DNA from: Agromyces seonyuensis
GTDB lineage: Bacteria > Actinomycetota > Actinomycetes > Actinomycetales > Microbacteriaceae
DNA: 64,000 nt
Assembly (NCBI RefSeq): GCF_009789225.1
Contig: NZ_WSTA01000003.1
Span: 26,202 to 90,201 of the forward strand
Direction: 5' to 3'
Shown: positions 24,805-32,651 of the stretch, piece after piece
Layout: each line of letters starts with the position of its first letter
Position numbering within the stretch: position 1 is the stretch's first letter
The notes under the pieces: generated by a model
Told to the model about the DNA's origin: nothing
What the model saw: the letters and a program-made list of their open reading frames with translations, nothing else
The model's database searches: none
Position numbers and translations under genes: made by a program

Positions 24805-25860
24805 TCAGCCCGCCAGTTCGCGGATCGCCTGGTAGTACTCGAGCGACTCGCCCGTGAAGTGGCCCTCGAAGTACTCCTCGGACTGGTCGATGAAGGCATC
24901 CATGTCGATGTCCTCCGTCTCGATCACCGTGAAGGCGTCGTTCGCCCGGTACTCGTCGAGGATCTCCTCGGTCGCCTCGTCGACGCACGTGGCGTTCTCG
25001 GGGCGGATCTCGTGGATCGTCTCGTCGAGGAGGGCGGCCTGCTCGTCGCTGAGCTTGTCGTAGGTCGCGTCGCTCACGATGATCCAGTGGATGCCGACGT
25101 TGTGGTTGTTCAGGATCGCAGTGTTGAGCACCTCGTCGTAGCTCGAGGAGCGCGTCGCGACGATGGGGTTCTCCTGACCGACCGCGATGCCCTGCTGGAG
25201 CGCCGTGTAGACCTCCTCCACTGCGACCGACACGGGGTTCGTGACCCCCAGCGCCTCGGCGTTGGCGAGGAACGCCGGCGAGTTCGGGAAACGGATCGGC
25301 ACGCCGGCGAGGTCCTCGGGGCTCCTCACCTCGACGTCCTTCGTGGTGAAGGTGCGGTTGCCGAAGAACCAGCCGTCGACGATCGTGACGCCCGTGGCAT
25401 CGTGGAACGCCGCGAACAGATCCTCGGAGCCGTTGTCGATCCAGTCGAACGCGTGGTCGACGTCGTCGAACGCGTAGGCGGCGTCCACGACGCCGATGGG
25501 CTCGAACGTCGAGCTGAGCGCCGAGGCGCCCTGCAGGTCGATGTCGATGTCGCCGGCCTGCACGAGCGGGAAGCGGTCGGCGTCGGGGCCGAGCTGGCTC
25601 GCGGGGTAGAGCTCGACGGTGAAGCCGATGTCGGCGCCTTCGAGCCGCTCCTGCAGCAGTTCGACGCCGCAGTAGTAGTTCGGGGTCTCCTCGTTCTGGC
25701 TCGTCGCGACCGAGATCGTGACGTCCTCGTTCTCCGAGGCGCCGCCGGAGGCGCTCGGCTCGGGGTCGGCGCTGCTCGAGCATCCCGCGAGGACGAGCGC
25801 GCTTGCTGCGAAGACCGACGCGACCGCGATGCGGCGTCGCGCCGGGTGGGATGTGACCAT
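24805..25860 (-). CDS. dctP: TRAP transporter substrate-binding protein (DctP-like)
   Basis: A 351-residue lipoprotein. The signal peptide IAVASVFAASALVLAGCSSS ends in a lipobox (LAGC), then a Ser/Glu-rich linker. The binding domain has LYPASQLGPDADRFPLVQAG near residue 88, FGNRTFTTKDVEVRSPEDLA and VPIRFPNSPAFLANAEALGV near 180, matching TAXI/DctP-type solute-binding proteins, where an Arg in the RxP element binds the substrate carboxylate. The start is ATG 25860. It lies after pcaC on the same strand but behind its own palindromes, and apart from its permease genes dctQM. Confidence 0.87.
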   Translation of the reverse strand: MVTSHPARRRIAVASVFAASALVLAGCSSSADPEPSASGGASENEDVTISVATSQNEETPNYYCGVELLQERLEGADIGFTVELYPASQLGPDADRFPLVQAGDIDIDLQGASALSSTFEPIGVVDAAYAFDDVDHAFDWIDNGSEDLFAAFHDATGVTIVDGWFFGNRTFTTKDVEVRSPEDLAGVPIRFPNSPAFLANAEALGVTNPVSVAVEEVYTALQQGIAVGQENPIVATRSSSYDEVLNTAILNNHNVGIHWIIVSDATYDKLSDEQAALLDETIHEIRPENATCVDEATEEILDEYRANDAFTVIETEDIDMDAFIDQSEEYFEGHFTGESLEYYQAIRELAG

Positions 25861-26000
25861 GTGACCTCTCCTCGTGCGTCGGCACCCGTCCCGGCCGGGA
25901 CGGGTGCGCCTGGATGGGCGAGTCGGTGATTCCCGTGTCGGCTCTTGCGAAGGTTCGTCGACAGCGCTGTCAATGAATCGGCCCGGTGGCGATCCGACTC

Positions 26001-26016
26001 TGTACTGAACAGTACA
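26001..26016. promoter_or_regulatory. Palindrome TGTACTGAACAGTACA upstream of dctP
   Basis: 7-base arms TGTACTG and CAGTACA around AA. AT-rich for this genome, 141 bases upstream of dctP and 42 bases past the pcaC stop. Likely a regulator site or part of a promoter; no matching copy was found elsewhere in the window. Confidence 0.5.
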
Positions 26017-26030
26017 TTTCCGGAAGACCC

Positions 26031-26047
26031 GTCCCGGGGAATGGGAC
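26031..26047. promoter_or_regulatory. Operator-like palindrome GTCCC-N7-GGGAC upstream of dctP
   Basis: GTCCCGGGGAATGGGAC, extended outward to CCGTCCC and GGGACGG. Same arm sequence and spacing as the site at 23031-23047 in front of dctQ. It lies 10 bases past the pcaC stop. Confidence 0.55.
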
Positions 26048-26057
26048 GGCGCCCGAT

Positions 26058-26459
26058 TCAGGCCTCGGCGTCGAAGACCTCGCGCGCGATGCGGAAGGCC
26101 GTGTTGGCCGCCGGCACGCCGGCGTAGATCGCGGACTGCAGGATGACTTCGCGGATCTCGTCCACGGTCAGCCCGTTGCGCAGCGCGGCGCGGCAGTGCA
26201 TCGCGAACTCCTCGTGGTGGCCGAGCGCGATGAGGGTCGAGAGCACCGCGACCGAGCGCGAGCGACGGTCGAGTCCGGGCCGCGACCAGACGTCGCCCCA
26301 CGCGGTGCGCGTGATGAAGTCCTGGAAGTCGGCGGTGAACTCGGTGGTGCCCGCGACGGCGCGGTCGACGTGGGCGTCGCCGAGCACCTCGCGGCGCACC
26401 GCCATGCCCTGGTCGTAGCGCTCGCCGTCGCTGAAGCCGTCGCCGTCGGGCCGGGTCAT
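26058..26459 (-). CDS. pcaC: 4-carboxymuconolactone decarboxylase
   Basis: A 133-residue enzyme of the carboxymuconolactone decarboxylase family, the usual length for a stand-alone PcaC. Conserved regions are RYDQGMAVRREVLGDAHVDR near residue 14, RSRSVAVLSTLIALGHHEEF near 66 and HCRAALRNGLTVDEIREVIL near 87. It decarboxylates 4-carboxymuconolactone to 3-oxoadipate enol-lactone. The ATG at 26459 overlaps the pcaD stop (ATGA), making it the last gene of pcaHGBDC. Confidence 0.92.
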   Translation of the reverse strand: MTRPDGDGFSDGERYDQGMAVRREVLGDAHVDRAVAGTTEFTADFQDFITRTAWGDVWSRPGLDRRSRSVAVLSTLIALGHHEEFAMHCRAALRNGLTVDEIREVILQSAIYAGVPAANTAFRIAREVFDAEA

Positions 26460-27250
26460 CGGGATGCTCCTTCCCTGCGCGAGTGCGCATCGAAGAACGC
26501 GCCGAGCACGGCGGCGGTCGCGGCCGGGCGCTCGGCGGCCGGTAGGTGGGCGGCATCCTCGATCTCGACGAGCTCGGCGTTCGCGACGCCCGACGCGATC
26601 TCGCCGGCCTTCTCGACCGGAGCGACCTGGTCGTGCTCGCCCCACACGACGAGCAGCGGCGCCTCGATCCCGCCGAGCTGCTCGCGCACGTCGTACGCGG
26701 CGAGCGCCTCGCACGCGAGGGCGTAGCTCTCATCGTCGGCGTCCTGCAGCACGTGCAGCAGCCGACCGGTCAGCTCGGGACGGTCGGCGACCGACGTCGG
26801 CCCGAACCAGCGCTGCGCCGACCCGCTGATGAGGCTCGACGTGGACTGCGCCCGCACCTGCGCGGCGCGCTCGCGCCAGGATTCGGGGGTGGCGAGGCTC
26901 GCGCCGGACGCGAGGACCGCCGCCGCGTCGACGAGGTCCGGATGCCGGAGCAGCAGCTCGAGGCCGGTCGCGCCGCCGATGGAGATGCCGGCGTAGAACG
27001 CCTGGCCGCCGAACTCGGCGATCGCCGCCGCAACGGCGTCGGCGAGCTCGCCGATCGTGAAGGAGTCGGTCGTCGCGGGCGCGGCCCCGTGGCCGGGCAG
27101 CTCCCACGCGGTCACGCGGTAGCGGTCGGCCAGGAGCGGCACGACGTCCTCCCAGAGGATCGCCGAGGTGCCGAGCGAAGGCCCGAGCACGAGCAGCGGC
27201 GCGCCGGCGGGGCCGACGGGTTCGGTGAAGCGCAGCACGGGGACGGTCAC
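26456..27250 (-). CDS. pcaD: 3-oxoadipate enol-lactonase
   Basis: A 264-residue alpha/beta hydrolase. The opening VLGPSLGTSAILWEDVVPLL (residues 21-40) is characteristic of PcaD, Ser90 in AGISIGGATG is the nucleophile, VVWGEHDQVAP near 211 supplies the acid and AAHLPAAERP near 236 the His. It hydrolyses 3-oxoadipate enol-lactone to 3-oxoadipate. The start GTG 27250 overlaps the pcaB stop (GTGA) and follows GGAGGAACC. In some actinobacteria pcaD and pcaC are fused into pcaL; here they are separate, overlapping genes. Confidence 0.92.
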   Translation of the reverse strand: MTVPVLRFTEPVGPAGAPLLVLGPSLGTSAILWEDVVPLLADRYRVTAWELPGHGAAPATTDSFTIGELADAVAAAIAEFGGQAFYAGISIGGATGLELLLRHPDLVDAAAVLASGASLATPESWRERAAQVRAQSTSSLISGSAQRWFGPTSVADRPELTGRLLHVLQDADDESYALACEALAAYDVREQLGGIEAPLLVVWGEHDQVAPVEKAGEIASGVANAELVEIEDAAHLPAAERPAATAAVLGAFFDAHSRREGASR

Positions 27251-28833
27251 GGTTCCTCCAGCGGTTCGGGTTCCAGGATGCCCGATGCGGCGGTGCCGAC
27301 GGCATCGTCGACGAGCGCTCCGGCGAGGCCGGTGTAGCCCGCGGGGTCGGCGAGGGCTGGGTCGAGGCCGCGCGCTTCGAGCACGGCGGCGAGGTCCCGC
27401 TCCGTCGGTCGAGTCGGCGCGCCGGCGCCGTCTCGAGACGCTCCTCCGGCGCCGCGCGACCGGCGGGTCAGGTCGTCGAGCACCTCGCGAGCCGTGTCGG
27501 CGCCGAGCACGAGCGAGAGCCGTTCGGCGAGGATCGCGCCGTGCGTGGCATCCAGGTTGCGGGCGACGGCTGCGTCGTCGACGCGCAGCCCCTCGGCCAG
27601 CCGTCGGCCGTTCGCCGCGGCACCGAGCGCGAGGCGCAGCAGCTCCCGCAGGGTCGGCCACTCGGCGTGCCAGGCGCCGTCGGGGCGCTCGTCGCCCGCG
27701 AGGGCCGCCGCGAGGTGCAGCGTCGACGCGAGGCCGGGGGCGCGCAGCGCGGCGGAGCGCAGCAGCACCGATCCGGCGGGGTTGCGCTTCTGCGGCATCG
27801 CCGACGAGCCGCCGCCCGCGCCTTCGGCGAGCTCGCCGATCTCGGTGCGGCTGAGGGTCGCGACATCCGTGCCGATCGCACCGAGGGCGTCGAGCACGCC
27901 GGTGAGCGCGTCGCCGAGTTCGGTGACGGGCCAGCGGGTCGTGTGCCACGGCGCATCGGGCACGGCGAGGCCGAGTTCGGCGGCGAAGGCGGCGGGCAGT
28001 TCGGCGGCGCCCTCCGGTCCCGCGAGCTCGACGAACGACGCCAGCGTGCCGCCCGCGCCGGCGAGCTGGGCGGGCAGGGCGAAGCGGGCGTCCTCGAGGC
28101 GCGCGGCCGCACGGCGGAGCCCGCGGAGCCGGTTCGCGATCCGCAGGCCCATGGTCATCGGCACGGCGTGCTGGGTCAGCGTTCGCGCCGCGCCCACGGT
28201 GTCGCGGTGGGCCGCGGCGAGCCGCGCGAGCGCCCCCTCGACGGCCCGGAGGTCGTCGAGCACGAGCCCGGCCGCGCGCGCGGCGACGACCATGAGGGCC
28301 GAGTCGAGCACGTCCTGCGAGGTCGCGCCGCGATGCACCCAGCGTCGGCCGTCCTCCGGAACGGCGGCCTTGAGCGCGCCGACGAGCGGGATGACGGGGT
28401 TGCCGCCGGCGACGGCCTCGCGCGCGAGCACGGCGGGGTCGAATCCCGCCGGTCGAGTCGGCGCCCCGGGGTCGATTCCCGCCGGTCGAGTCGGCGCGCC
28501 GGGGTCGATTCCCGCCGGTCGAGTCGGCGCGCCAGGGTCGACTCCCGCCGGTCGAGTCGGCGCGGCAGCGCCGTATCGAGACCCCTGAAGGTCCGCTGCG
28601 GGGTCTCGAGACGCTCCTTCGTCGCTCCTCGACCGGCGGAACCGGGCGAGTCCGTCCTCCACCGCAGCCACCTCATCCGCGGGCGCGAGCCCGATGCGCT
28701 CGTACGAGCGCGCGAGCGCGATCTCGACGGCGACGAGCGCGTCGAGCACGGCCGCATCCGAGACGGCGTCGTCGTGGCCGGCCGTCACGGGCGACAGCAG
28801 GCCGACGTCGATCGGGGCGGGCTCAGAAGGCAA
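27247..28833 (-). CDS. pcaB: 3-carboxy-cis,cis-muconate cycloisomerase with repeat-encoded insertion
   Basis: A member of the fumarase/aspartase superfamily, with GATSQDVLDSALMVVAARAA near residue 169 and the signature SSAMPQKRNP near 327. It closes 3-carboxymuconate to 4-carboxymuconolactone. It is about 528 residues, against roughly 450 usual. The excess is explained by the repeat element: residues about 66-130 are encoded by one copy plus four 33-base tandem units (GAPTRPAGIDP type), and residues about 457-480 by a second, shorter copy. Reading frame is kept in both. The start is taken as TTG 28833, overlapping the pcaG stop by 11 bases; no ATG or GTG fits. Activity of the product is uncertain. 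Confidence 0.85.
   Translation of the reverse strand: MPSEPAPIDVGLLSPVTAGHDDAVSDAAVLDALVAVEIALARSYERIGLAPADEVAAVEDGLARFRRSRSDEGASRDPAADLQGSRYGAAAPTRPAGVDPGAPTRPAGIDPGAPTRPAGIDPGAPTRPAGFDPAVLAREAVAGGNPVIPLVGALKAAVPEDGRRWVHRGATSQDVLDSALMVVAARAAGLVLDDLRAVEGALARLAAAHRDTVGAARTLTQHAVPMTMGLRIANRLRGLRRAAARLEDARFALPAQLAGAGGTLASFVELAGPEGAAELPAAFAAELGLAVPDAPWHTTRWPVTELGDALTGVLDALGAIGTDVATLSRTEIGELAEGAGGGSSAMPQKRNPAGSVLLRSAALRAPGLASTLHLAAALAGDERPDGAWHAEWPTLRELLRLALGAAANGRRLAEGLRVDDAAVARNLDATHGAILAERLSLVLGADTAREVLDDLTRRSRGAGGASRDGAGAPTRPTERDLAAVLEARGLDPALADPAGYTGLAGALVDDAVGTAASGILEPEPLEEP
27407..27461. repeat. Repeat element copy inside pcaB, 3' part
   Basis: GGTCGAGTCGGCGCGCCGGC, then GTCTCGAGACGCTCC and a decayed end GCGCGACCGGCGG. 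It is a GC-core copy fused to part of an inverted copy. In the pcaB frame it encodes RRSRGAGGASRDGAGAPTRP, about 24 extra residues with no stop. Confidence 0.8.
28438..28634. repeat. Repeat element block inside pcaB, 5' part, with 33-base tandem units
   Basis: Four tandem 33-base units (GGTCGAGTCGGCGC, then CCGGGGTCGATTCCCGCC) lead into a complete GC-core copy ending GTATCGAGACC. An inverted copy, GGTCTCGAGACGCTCCTTCG to CTCCTCGACC, follows at 28601-28634. This is the same hairpin arrangement as in intergenic loci, but it lies within an open reading frame. Confidence 0.9.
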
Positions 28834-29401
28834 GGAAGACCGTCTCGTGCTCGCCCTGGAGGCGGAAGTCGTGGCGCAGGCCCTCGGGGGTGCGGGTCGC
28901 GATGAGGCTCGCCCGCTCGTCGTCGTCGAGCGAGGCGAGGAACGGGTCCGCGGCGAGCGCGGCCTCGTCGTCGGGCAGGTAGATGCGCGTGTGCAGCTTG
29001 CTCGGCAGGCCGCGCGCGTAGACGATGACGGCGAAGAAGGCCGGCCTGCCGGGCTCGGTCGCGCCGGGCGCGCGGGTCCAGAACTCCCAGTGGCCCTCGT
29101 CGTCAGTGAAGGTGCGGCCGTAGCCGGTGAACGTGTGCCCGTCGCGCTTGCGCGAGCCCCGCGCACGGGGGATGGAGCCGTCGACGTCGGCTCCCCACAC
29201 CTCGATGATCGCGTCGGGGATCGGCGCCCCGTCGCCCTGGAAGACGGTGCCGCCGAGCACGATCGCGCCGGGCGAATGCGGGAAGGCGATCTCGTTCATG
29301 CGCTCGAACTCGGTGCCGTAGGCGAAGAACGGGCCGACGGTCTGCCCGGCGGTCGCGTCGTGGGTCTTCGGGCCCCAGTGGGCGGGTGCGACGGCGGCCA
29401 T
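28823..29401 (-). CDS. pcaG: Protocatechuate 3,4-dioxygenase alpha subunit
   Basis: A 192-residue intradiol dioxygenase alpha subunit. It begins with TAGQTVGPFFAYGTEFERMN at about residues 17-36, has GTVFQGDGAPIPDAIIEVWG near 50 and GYGRTFTDDEGHWEFWTRAP near 90, and LPSKLHTRIYLPDDE near 129. As usual for the alpha chain it lacks the Tyr/His iron ligands and serves to shape the active site with PcaH. ATG 29401 overlaps the pcaH stop. With PcaH it opens protocatechuate to 3-carboxy-cis,cis-muconate. Confidence 0.93.
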   Translation of the reverse strand: MAAVAPAHWGPKTHDATAGQTVGPFFAYGTEFERMNEIAFPHSPGAIVLGGTVFQGDGAPIPDAIIEVWGADVDGSIPRARGSRKRDGHTFTGYGRTFTDDEGHWEFWTRAPGATEPGRPAFFAVIVYARGLPSKLHTRIYLPDDEAALAADPFLASLDDDERASLIATRTPEGLRHDFRLQGEHETVFLAF

Positions 29402-30213
29402 CAGTGCTCCCCTGCTTCCGGTTCGAACCAGGTGGCGTCGGGGCCGTCGACGACGATGTCCCAGCGGTAGCCGGTCGAGAACTCCGGCGTGGTCAGGTCG
29501 TGGTCGTAGGTCGCCACGAGGTTGTCGCGATCGCGCTGCCGGTGGATCGTGTTGTAGATCGGGTCGAGGGCGAACAGCGGGTCGCCCGGGAAGTACATCT
29601 GGGTGACGATGCGCTGCGTGAAGCCCGTGCCGAACACCGAGAAGTGGATGTGGGCGGGCCGCCAGGCGTTGACGTGGTTCTTCCACGGGTAGGGCCCGGG
29701 CTTGATCGTCGTGAACTTGTACTCGCCGCGCTCGTTCGTGACGATGCGGCCGGCGCCGGTGAAGTTCGGGTCGAGGGGCGCCGGATGCTGGTCGCGCTGG
29801 TGGATGTAGCGTCCGGCCGCGTTGGCCTGCCAGATCTCGACGAGCTGGTTGGCGACGGGACGCCCCCAGGAATCGAGGAGCCGGCCCTGCACGGTCATCC
29901 GTTCGCCGAGCGGCTCGCCCGCGTGCTGGATCGTGAGGTCGGATTCGATCGCCGCGACGTCGCGCTGGCCGTAGGCCGGCGAGCGCAGCTCGATCGTCTC
30001 GGGGTCGACGAGCTTCGGGTTCTTGGTGGGGTGGCGCAGCACGCTCGAGCGGTACGGCGCGAAGTCGAGCATCGTCGCCGGGAGCGTCTCGCCGGCGGCC
30101 TCGCGGGCCGCGAAGGCGGCGTGAAGGTCGACGATCTCCTGGGTGATCTCGCGCTGCGTGAGCTGGTCGGGCGAGGCGAGCAGGCTTTCGGGGGCCGCTG
30201 CAGGTTCGGTCAT
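29401..30213 (-). CDS. pcaH: Protocatechuate 3,4-dioxygenase beta subunit
   Basis: A 270-residue beta subunit carrying the ferric centre. By spacing with the Pseudomonas enzyme, the ligands are Tyr136 (GRYIHQRD), Tyr175 (GPYPWKNH), His188 and His190 (RPAHIHFSVFG): 39 residues between the tyrosines and 13 from the second Tyr to the first His, as in the known structure. The N-terminal dioxygenase domain (LTQREITQEI, KNPKLVDPETIELRSPAYGQ) is present. It is the first gene of pcaHGBDC. Start ATG 30213. Divergent from an IclR gene, with two palindromes in between. Confidence 0.94.
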   Translation of the reverse strand: MTEPAAAPESLLASPDQLTQREITQEIVDLHAAFAAREAAGETLPATMLDFAPYRSSVLRHPTKNPKLVDPETIELRSPAYGQRDVAAIESDLTIQHAGEPLGERMTVQGRLLDSWGRPVANQLVEIWQANAAGRYIHQRDQHPAPLDPNFTGAGRIVTNERGEYKFTTIKPGPYPWKNHVNAWRPAHIHFSVFGTGFTQRIVTQMYFPGDPLFALDPIYNTIHRQRDRDNLVATYDHDLTTPEFSTGYRWDIVVDGPDATWFEPEAGEH

Positions 30214-30272
30214 GGGTCTCTTCCGTCTTCGTCGACGTCGTCGGGACCCGCATCGGGGCTCCGGATGACTCG

Positions 30273-30285
30273 TGGAACGGTTCCA
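30273..30285. promoter_or_regulatory. Palindrome TGGAACGGTTCCA between pcaH and iclR
   Basis: 6-base arms TGGAAC and GTTCCA around one G, located 59 bases upstream of pcaH. The half-site TGGAAC resembles IclR-family sites. A second, looser site with the same GGAAC end lies at 30318-30336. Confidence 0.55.
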
Positions 30286-30317
30286 TGGTGCGCCCGAACC
30301 CGGCCCGCCGCCCAATC

Positions 30318-30336
30318 GTTCTCACTCAATGGGAAC
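30318..30336. promoter_or_regulatory. Imperfect palindrome in front of the pcaH-linked IclR gene
   Basis: GTTCTCACTCAATGGGAAC: outer arms GTTC and GAAC match exactly, with further matches inside (CA and TG). It lies 28 bases upstream of the regulator start at 30365, suited to autoregulation. Confidence 0.45.
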
Positions 30337-30364
30337 GGGATGCCCGCCGTGCGAGAATCCCGCC

Positions 30365-31117
30365 ATGGCGAACTCCACCTCGGGCGACTCGGTCACCGAT
30401 CGGCTCGTGCGGGTGCTCTCGACGTTCACCCCGACGCGCACGGTGCAGACCGCCGCCGAGATCGGCCGACGCGCCGACCTGCCGTCCTCGACCGCGCATC
30501 GCCTCGTCGGCGAGCTCGTGGACTCGGGGCTGCTCGAGCGCGACGACGACCGGCGCATCCGCATCGGGGTGAAGCTGTGGGAGCTCGCGACCCGCTCTTC
30601 GCACGCCCTGCGCCTGCGCCAGGCGGCGATGCCCTCGATGGAACGGGTGCAGGCGCGCATCCGCGAGCACACGCAGCTCGCGATCCTCGAGCAGGACGAG
30701 GCGCTGTTCCTCGAACGGCTCTCGGGCCCGGAGTCCGGCTCGAACGTGACGCGCATCGCCGGCCGCCTGCCGCTGCACGCCGCCTCGTCGGGGCTCGTCC
30801 TCCTCGCCTTCGGCGACCGGGAGCTCCGCGAACGCATCCTCGCCGGCCCGCTCGTGCGCACCGCCGCCGAGACCCTCACCGACCCGGCGGCCCTCCGGCG
30901 CAAGCTCGCGGAGGTCGCGGCCCTCGGCTACGCGGTCGCGCCCGGTTACATCGAGGCCGTCTCGACCGGCGTCGCCGTGCCCGTCCGCGACGAGACGGGC
31001 ACGGTCGTCGCGGCCCTCTCGGTCGTGCTGCGCCGCGACGCGGTCATCGAGCCCGCCCTCGTCGAGCTCCACCGCGCCGCCCGCGAGATCGGCGCCGCGC
31101 TGGGCTACCGCCGCTGA
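30365..31117 (+). CDS. IclR family transcriptional regulator
   Basis: A 250-residue regulator, divergent from pcaHGBDC and its probable controller. The winged helix is SVTDRLVRVLSTFTPTRTVQ and GRRADLPSSTAHRLVGELVD (about residues 9-60); the effector domain contains TQLAILEQDEALFLERLSGP near 104 and RLPLHAASSGLVLLAFGDRE near 135, where the usual pocket loop lies. The ATG at 30365 gives the expected short N-terminus; the upstream in-frame ATG at 30272 falls inside the operator region. Effector is unknown; protocatechuate is a reasonable guess. Confidence 0.87.
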   Translation: MANSTSGDSVTDRLVRVLSTFTPTRTVQTAAEIGRRADLPSSTAHRLVGELVDSGLLERDDDRRIRIGVKLWELATRSSHALRLRQAAMPSMERVQARIREHTQLAILEQDEALFLERLSGPESGSNVTRIAGRLPLHAASSGLVLLAFGDRELRERILAGPLVRTAAETLTDPAALRRKLAEVAALGYAVAPGYIEAVSTGVAVPVRDETGTVVAALSVVLRRDAVIEPALVELHRAAREIGAALGYRR

Positions 31118-31127
31118 CCAGTCCGTT

Positions 31128-31335
31128 GGTCGAGTAGCGACCCACAGCCGGTCGAGTAGCGACCCACCGCCGGTCGAGTAGCGACGAAGGAGCGTATCGA
31201 GACCCCGCCACCCGGTCTCGATACGGCGCTGCGCGCCTACTCGACCAACGCCCGCCGGTCGAGTAGCGACGAAGGAGCGTATCGAGACCCCCGACCCGCC
31301 CAGGTCTCGATACGGCGCTCCGCGCCTACTCGACC
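31128..31335. repeat. Intergenic inverted repeat element, locus G
   Basis: Lies in the 316-base gap between two co-directional genes (iclR and pobA). It contains truncated half-copies (GGTCGAGTAGCGACCCAC) twice, two full forward copies and two inverted copies with GC-type cores. The remaining 98 bases to pobA carry no gene and presumably hold its promoter. Confidence 0.9.
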
Positions 31336-31433
31336 GACAACACGGAATCCCGATCAACGGGAGTCGGTGCGCGGAGCGGGCGACCCCGTCGCATCCTGTC
31401 GTCGCCCCGGTTCCCCGTCGAAGGAGACGCCCC

Positions 31434-32612
31434 ATGACCACCGTCCGCACCCGCGTCGCGATCATCGGCGCCGGCCCCGCCGGGCTGCTGCTCGCCCACC
31501 TCCTGGATGCCGCCGGCATCGAGTCGATCGTCGTCGATGCGCGCAGCCGCGAGCAGATCGAGACCACGATCCGCGCGGGCATCCTCGAGCAGGGCACCGT
31601 CGAGACGCTCGCCGAGACCGGCGCCTCGGCGCGCGTGCTCGCCGAGGGGCATCGGCACGACGGCATCGAACTGCGCTTCGACGGCGCCGGGTACCGCATC
31701 GACTTCGCCGGCCTCGTCGGCCGCGCCGTCTGGCTCTACCCGCAGCACGAGGTGCTGCGGGACCTCATCGCCGCTCGACTCGCCGCCGGTCAGGACCTCC
31801 GGTTCGGCGTCCGCGCCGAGCGGGTCGAGGATGCCTCGGGCGCGCGGCCCCGGGTCATCCTGACGGATGCCGACGGGCAGCCGCTCACCATCGAGGCCGA
31901 CTTCGTCGTCGGCGCCGACGGCTCCCGGTCGGTCGTCCGCGAGGCCGTGACGGGCTCGTCGACGGGCGGCTACTTCCGCGAGTACCCGTTCGCGTGGTTC
32001 GGCATCCTCTGCGAGGCGCCCCCGAGCGCCCCCGAGCTCATCTACTCGAACTCGCCCGACGGCTTCGCGCTCATCAGCCAGCGCTCCGAGTCGGTGCAGC
32101 GCATGTACTTCCAGTGCGACCCCGAGGTCGACGCCGCGTCGTTCTCGGAGGCCGAGCTCTGGGACGCCCTCCAGCGCCGCGTCCCCGGCACGACGCTGCG
32201 GGAGGGTCCGATCTTCCAGCGCGACGTGCTGCGCTTCCGCAGCTTCGTCGCCCACGAGCTGCGCCGCGGCCGGGCCGCCCTCGTCGGTGACGCCGCCCAC
32301 ACCGTGCCGCCCACCGGCGCGAAGGGCATGAACCTCGCCGTCGCCGACGTGCGGCTGCTCGCCCCCGCGTTGCAGGCGCTGCTGCTCGAGGGCGACGAGC
32401 GGCTCATCGACGCGTTCGCCGAGACTGCGCTCGAGCGCATCTGGAAGGCCCAGCACTTCTCCTGGTGGATGACGAGCCTGCTGCACGTCGCCCCGGGCGC
32501 GAGCGAGTTCGACCGGCGCCGCCAGCTCGGCGAACTCCGCTCCGTCGTCGGCTCGGCCCACGGCGCCGCCTACCTCGCCGAGGCCTACACGGGCTGGCCC
32601 CTCGCCCGCTGA
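31434..32612 (+). CDS. pobA: 4-hydroxybenzoate 3-monooxygenase
   Basis: A 392-residue flavoprotein hydroxylase, almost the length of the Pseudomonas enzyme. The FAD motif is AIIGAGPAGLLLAHLL (residues 9-24), the second FAD contact is LVGDAAHTVPPTGAKGMNLA near 283, and RAGILEQGTV near 43 is a family mark. It adds a hydroxyl at the 3 position of 4-hydroxybenzoate using NADPH (or NADH) and O2, giving protocatechuate for PcaGH. It stands alone downstream of a repeat block; the start ATG 31434 follows GAAGGAGAC. No dedicated PobR gene is adjacent. Confidence 0.92.
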   Translation: MTTVRTRVAIIGAGPAGLLLAHLLDAAGIESIVVDARSREQIETTIRAGILEQGTVETLAETGASARVLAEGHRHDGIELRFDGAGYRIDFAGLVGRAVWLYPQHEVLRDLIAARLAAGQDLRFGVRAERVEDASGARPRVILTDADGQPLTIEADFVVGADGSRSVVREAVTGSSTGGYFREYPFAWFGILCEAPPSAPELIYSNSPDGFALISQRSESVQRMYFQCDPEVDAASFSEAELWDALQRRVPGTTLREGPIFQRDVLRFRSFVAHELRRGRAALVGDAAHTVPPTGAKGMNLAVADVRLLAPALQALLLEGDERLIDAFAETALERIWKAQHFSWWMTSLLHVAPGASEFDRRRQLGELRSVVGSAHGAAYLAEAYTGWPLAR

Positions 32613-32651
32613 CCCCTCACGCGGCGACCGGCCCGGCCGGCCGGCGCGCGC

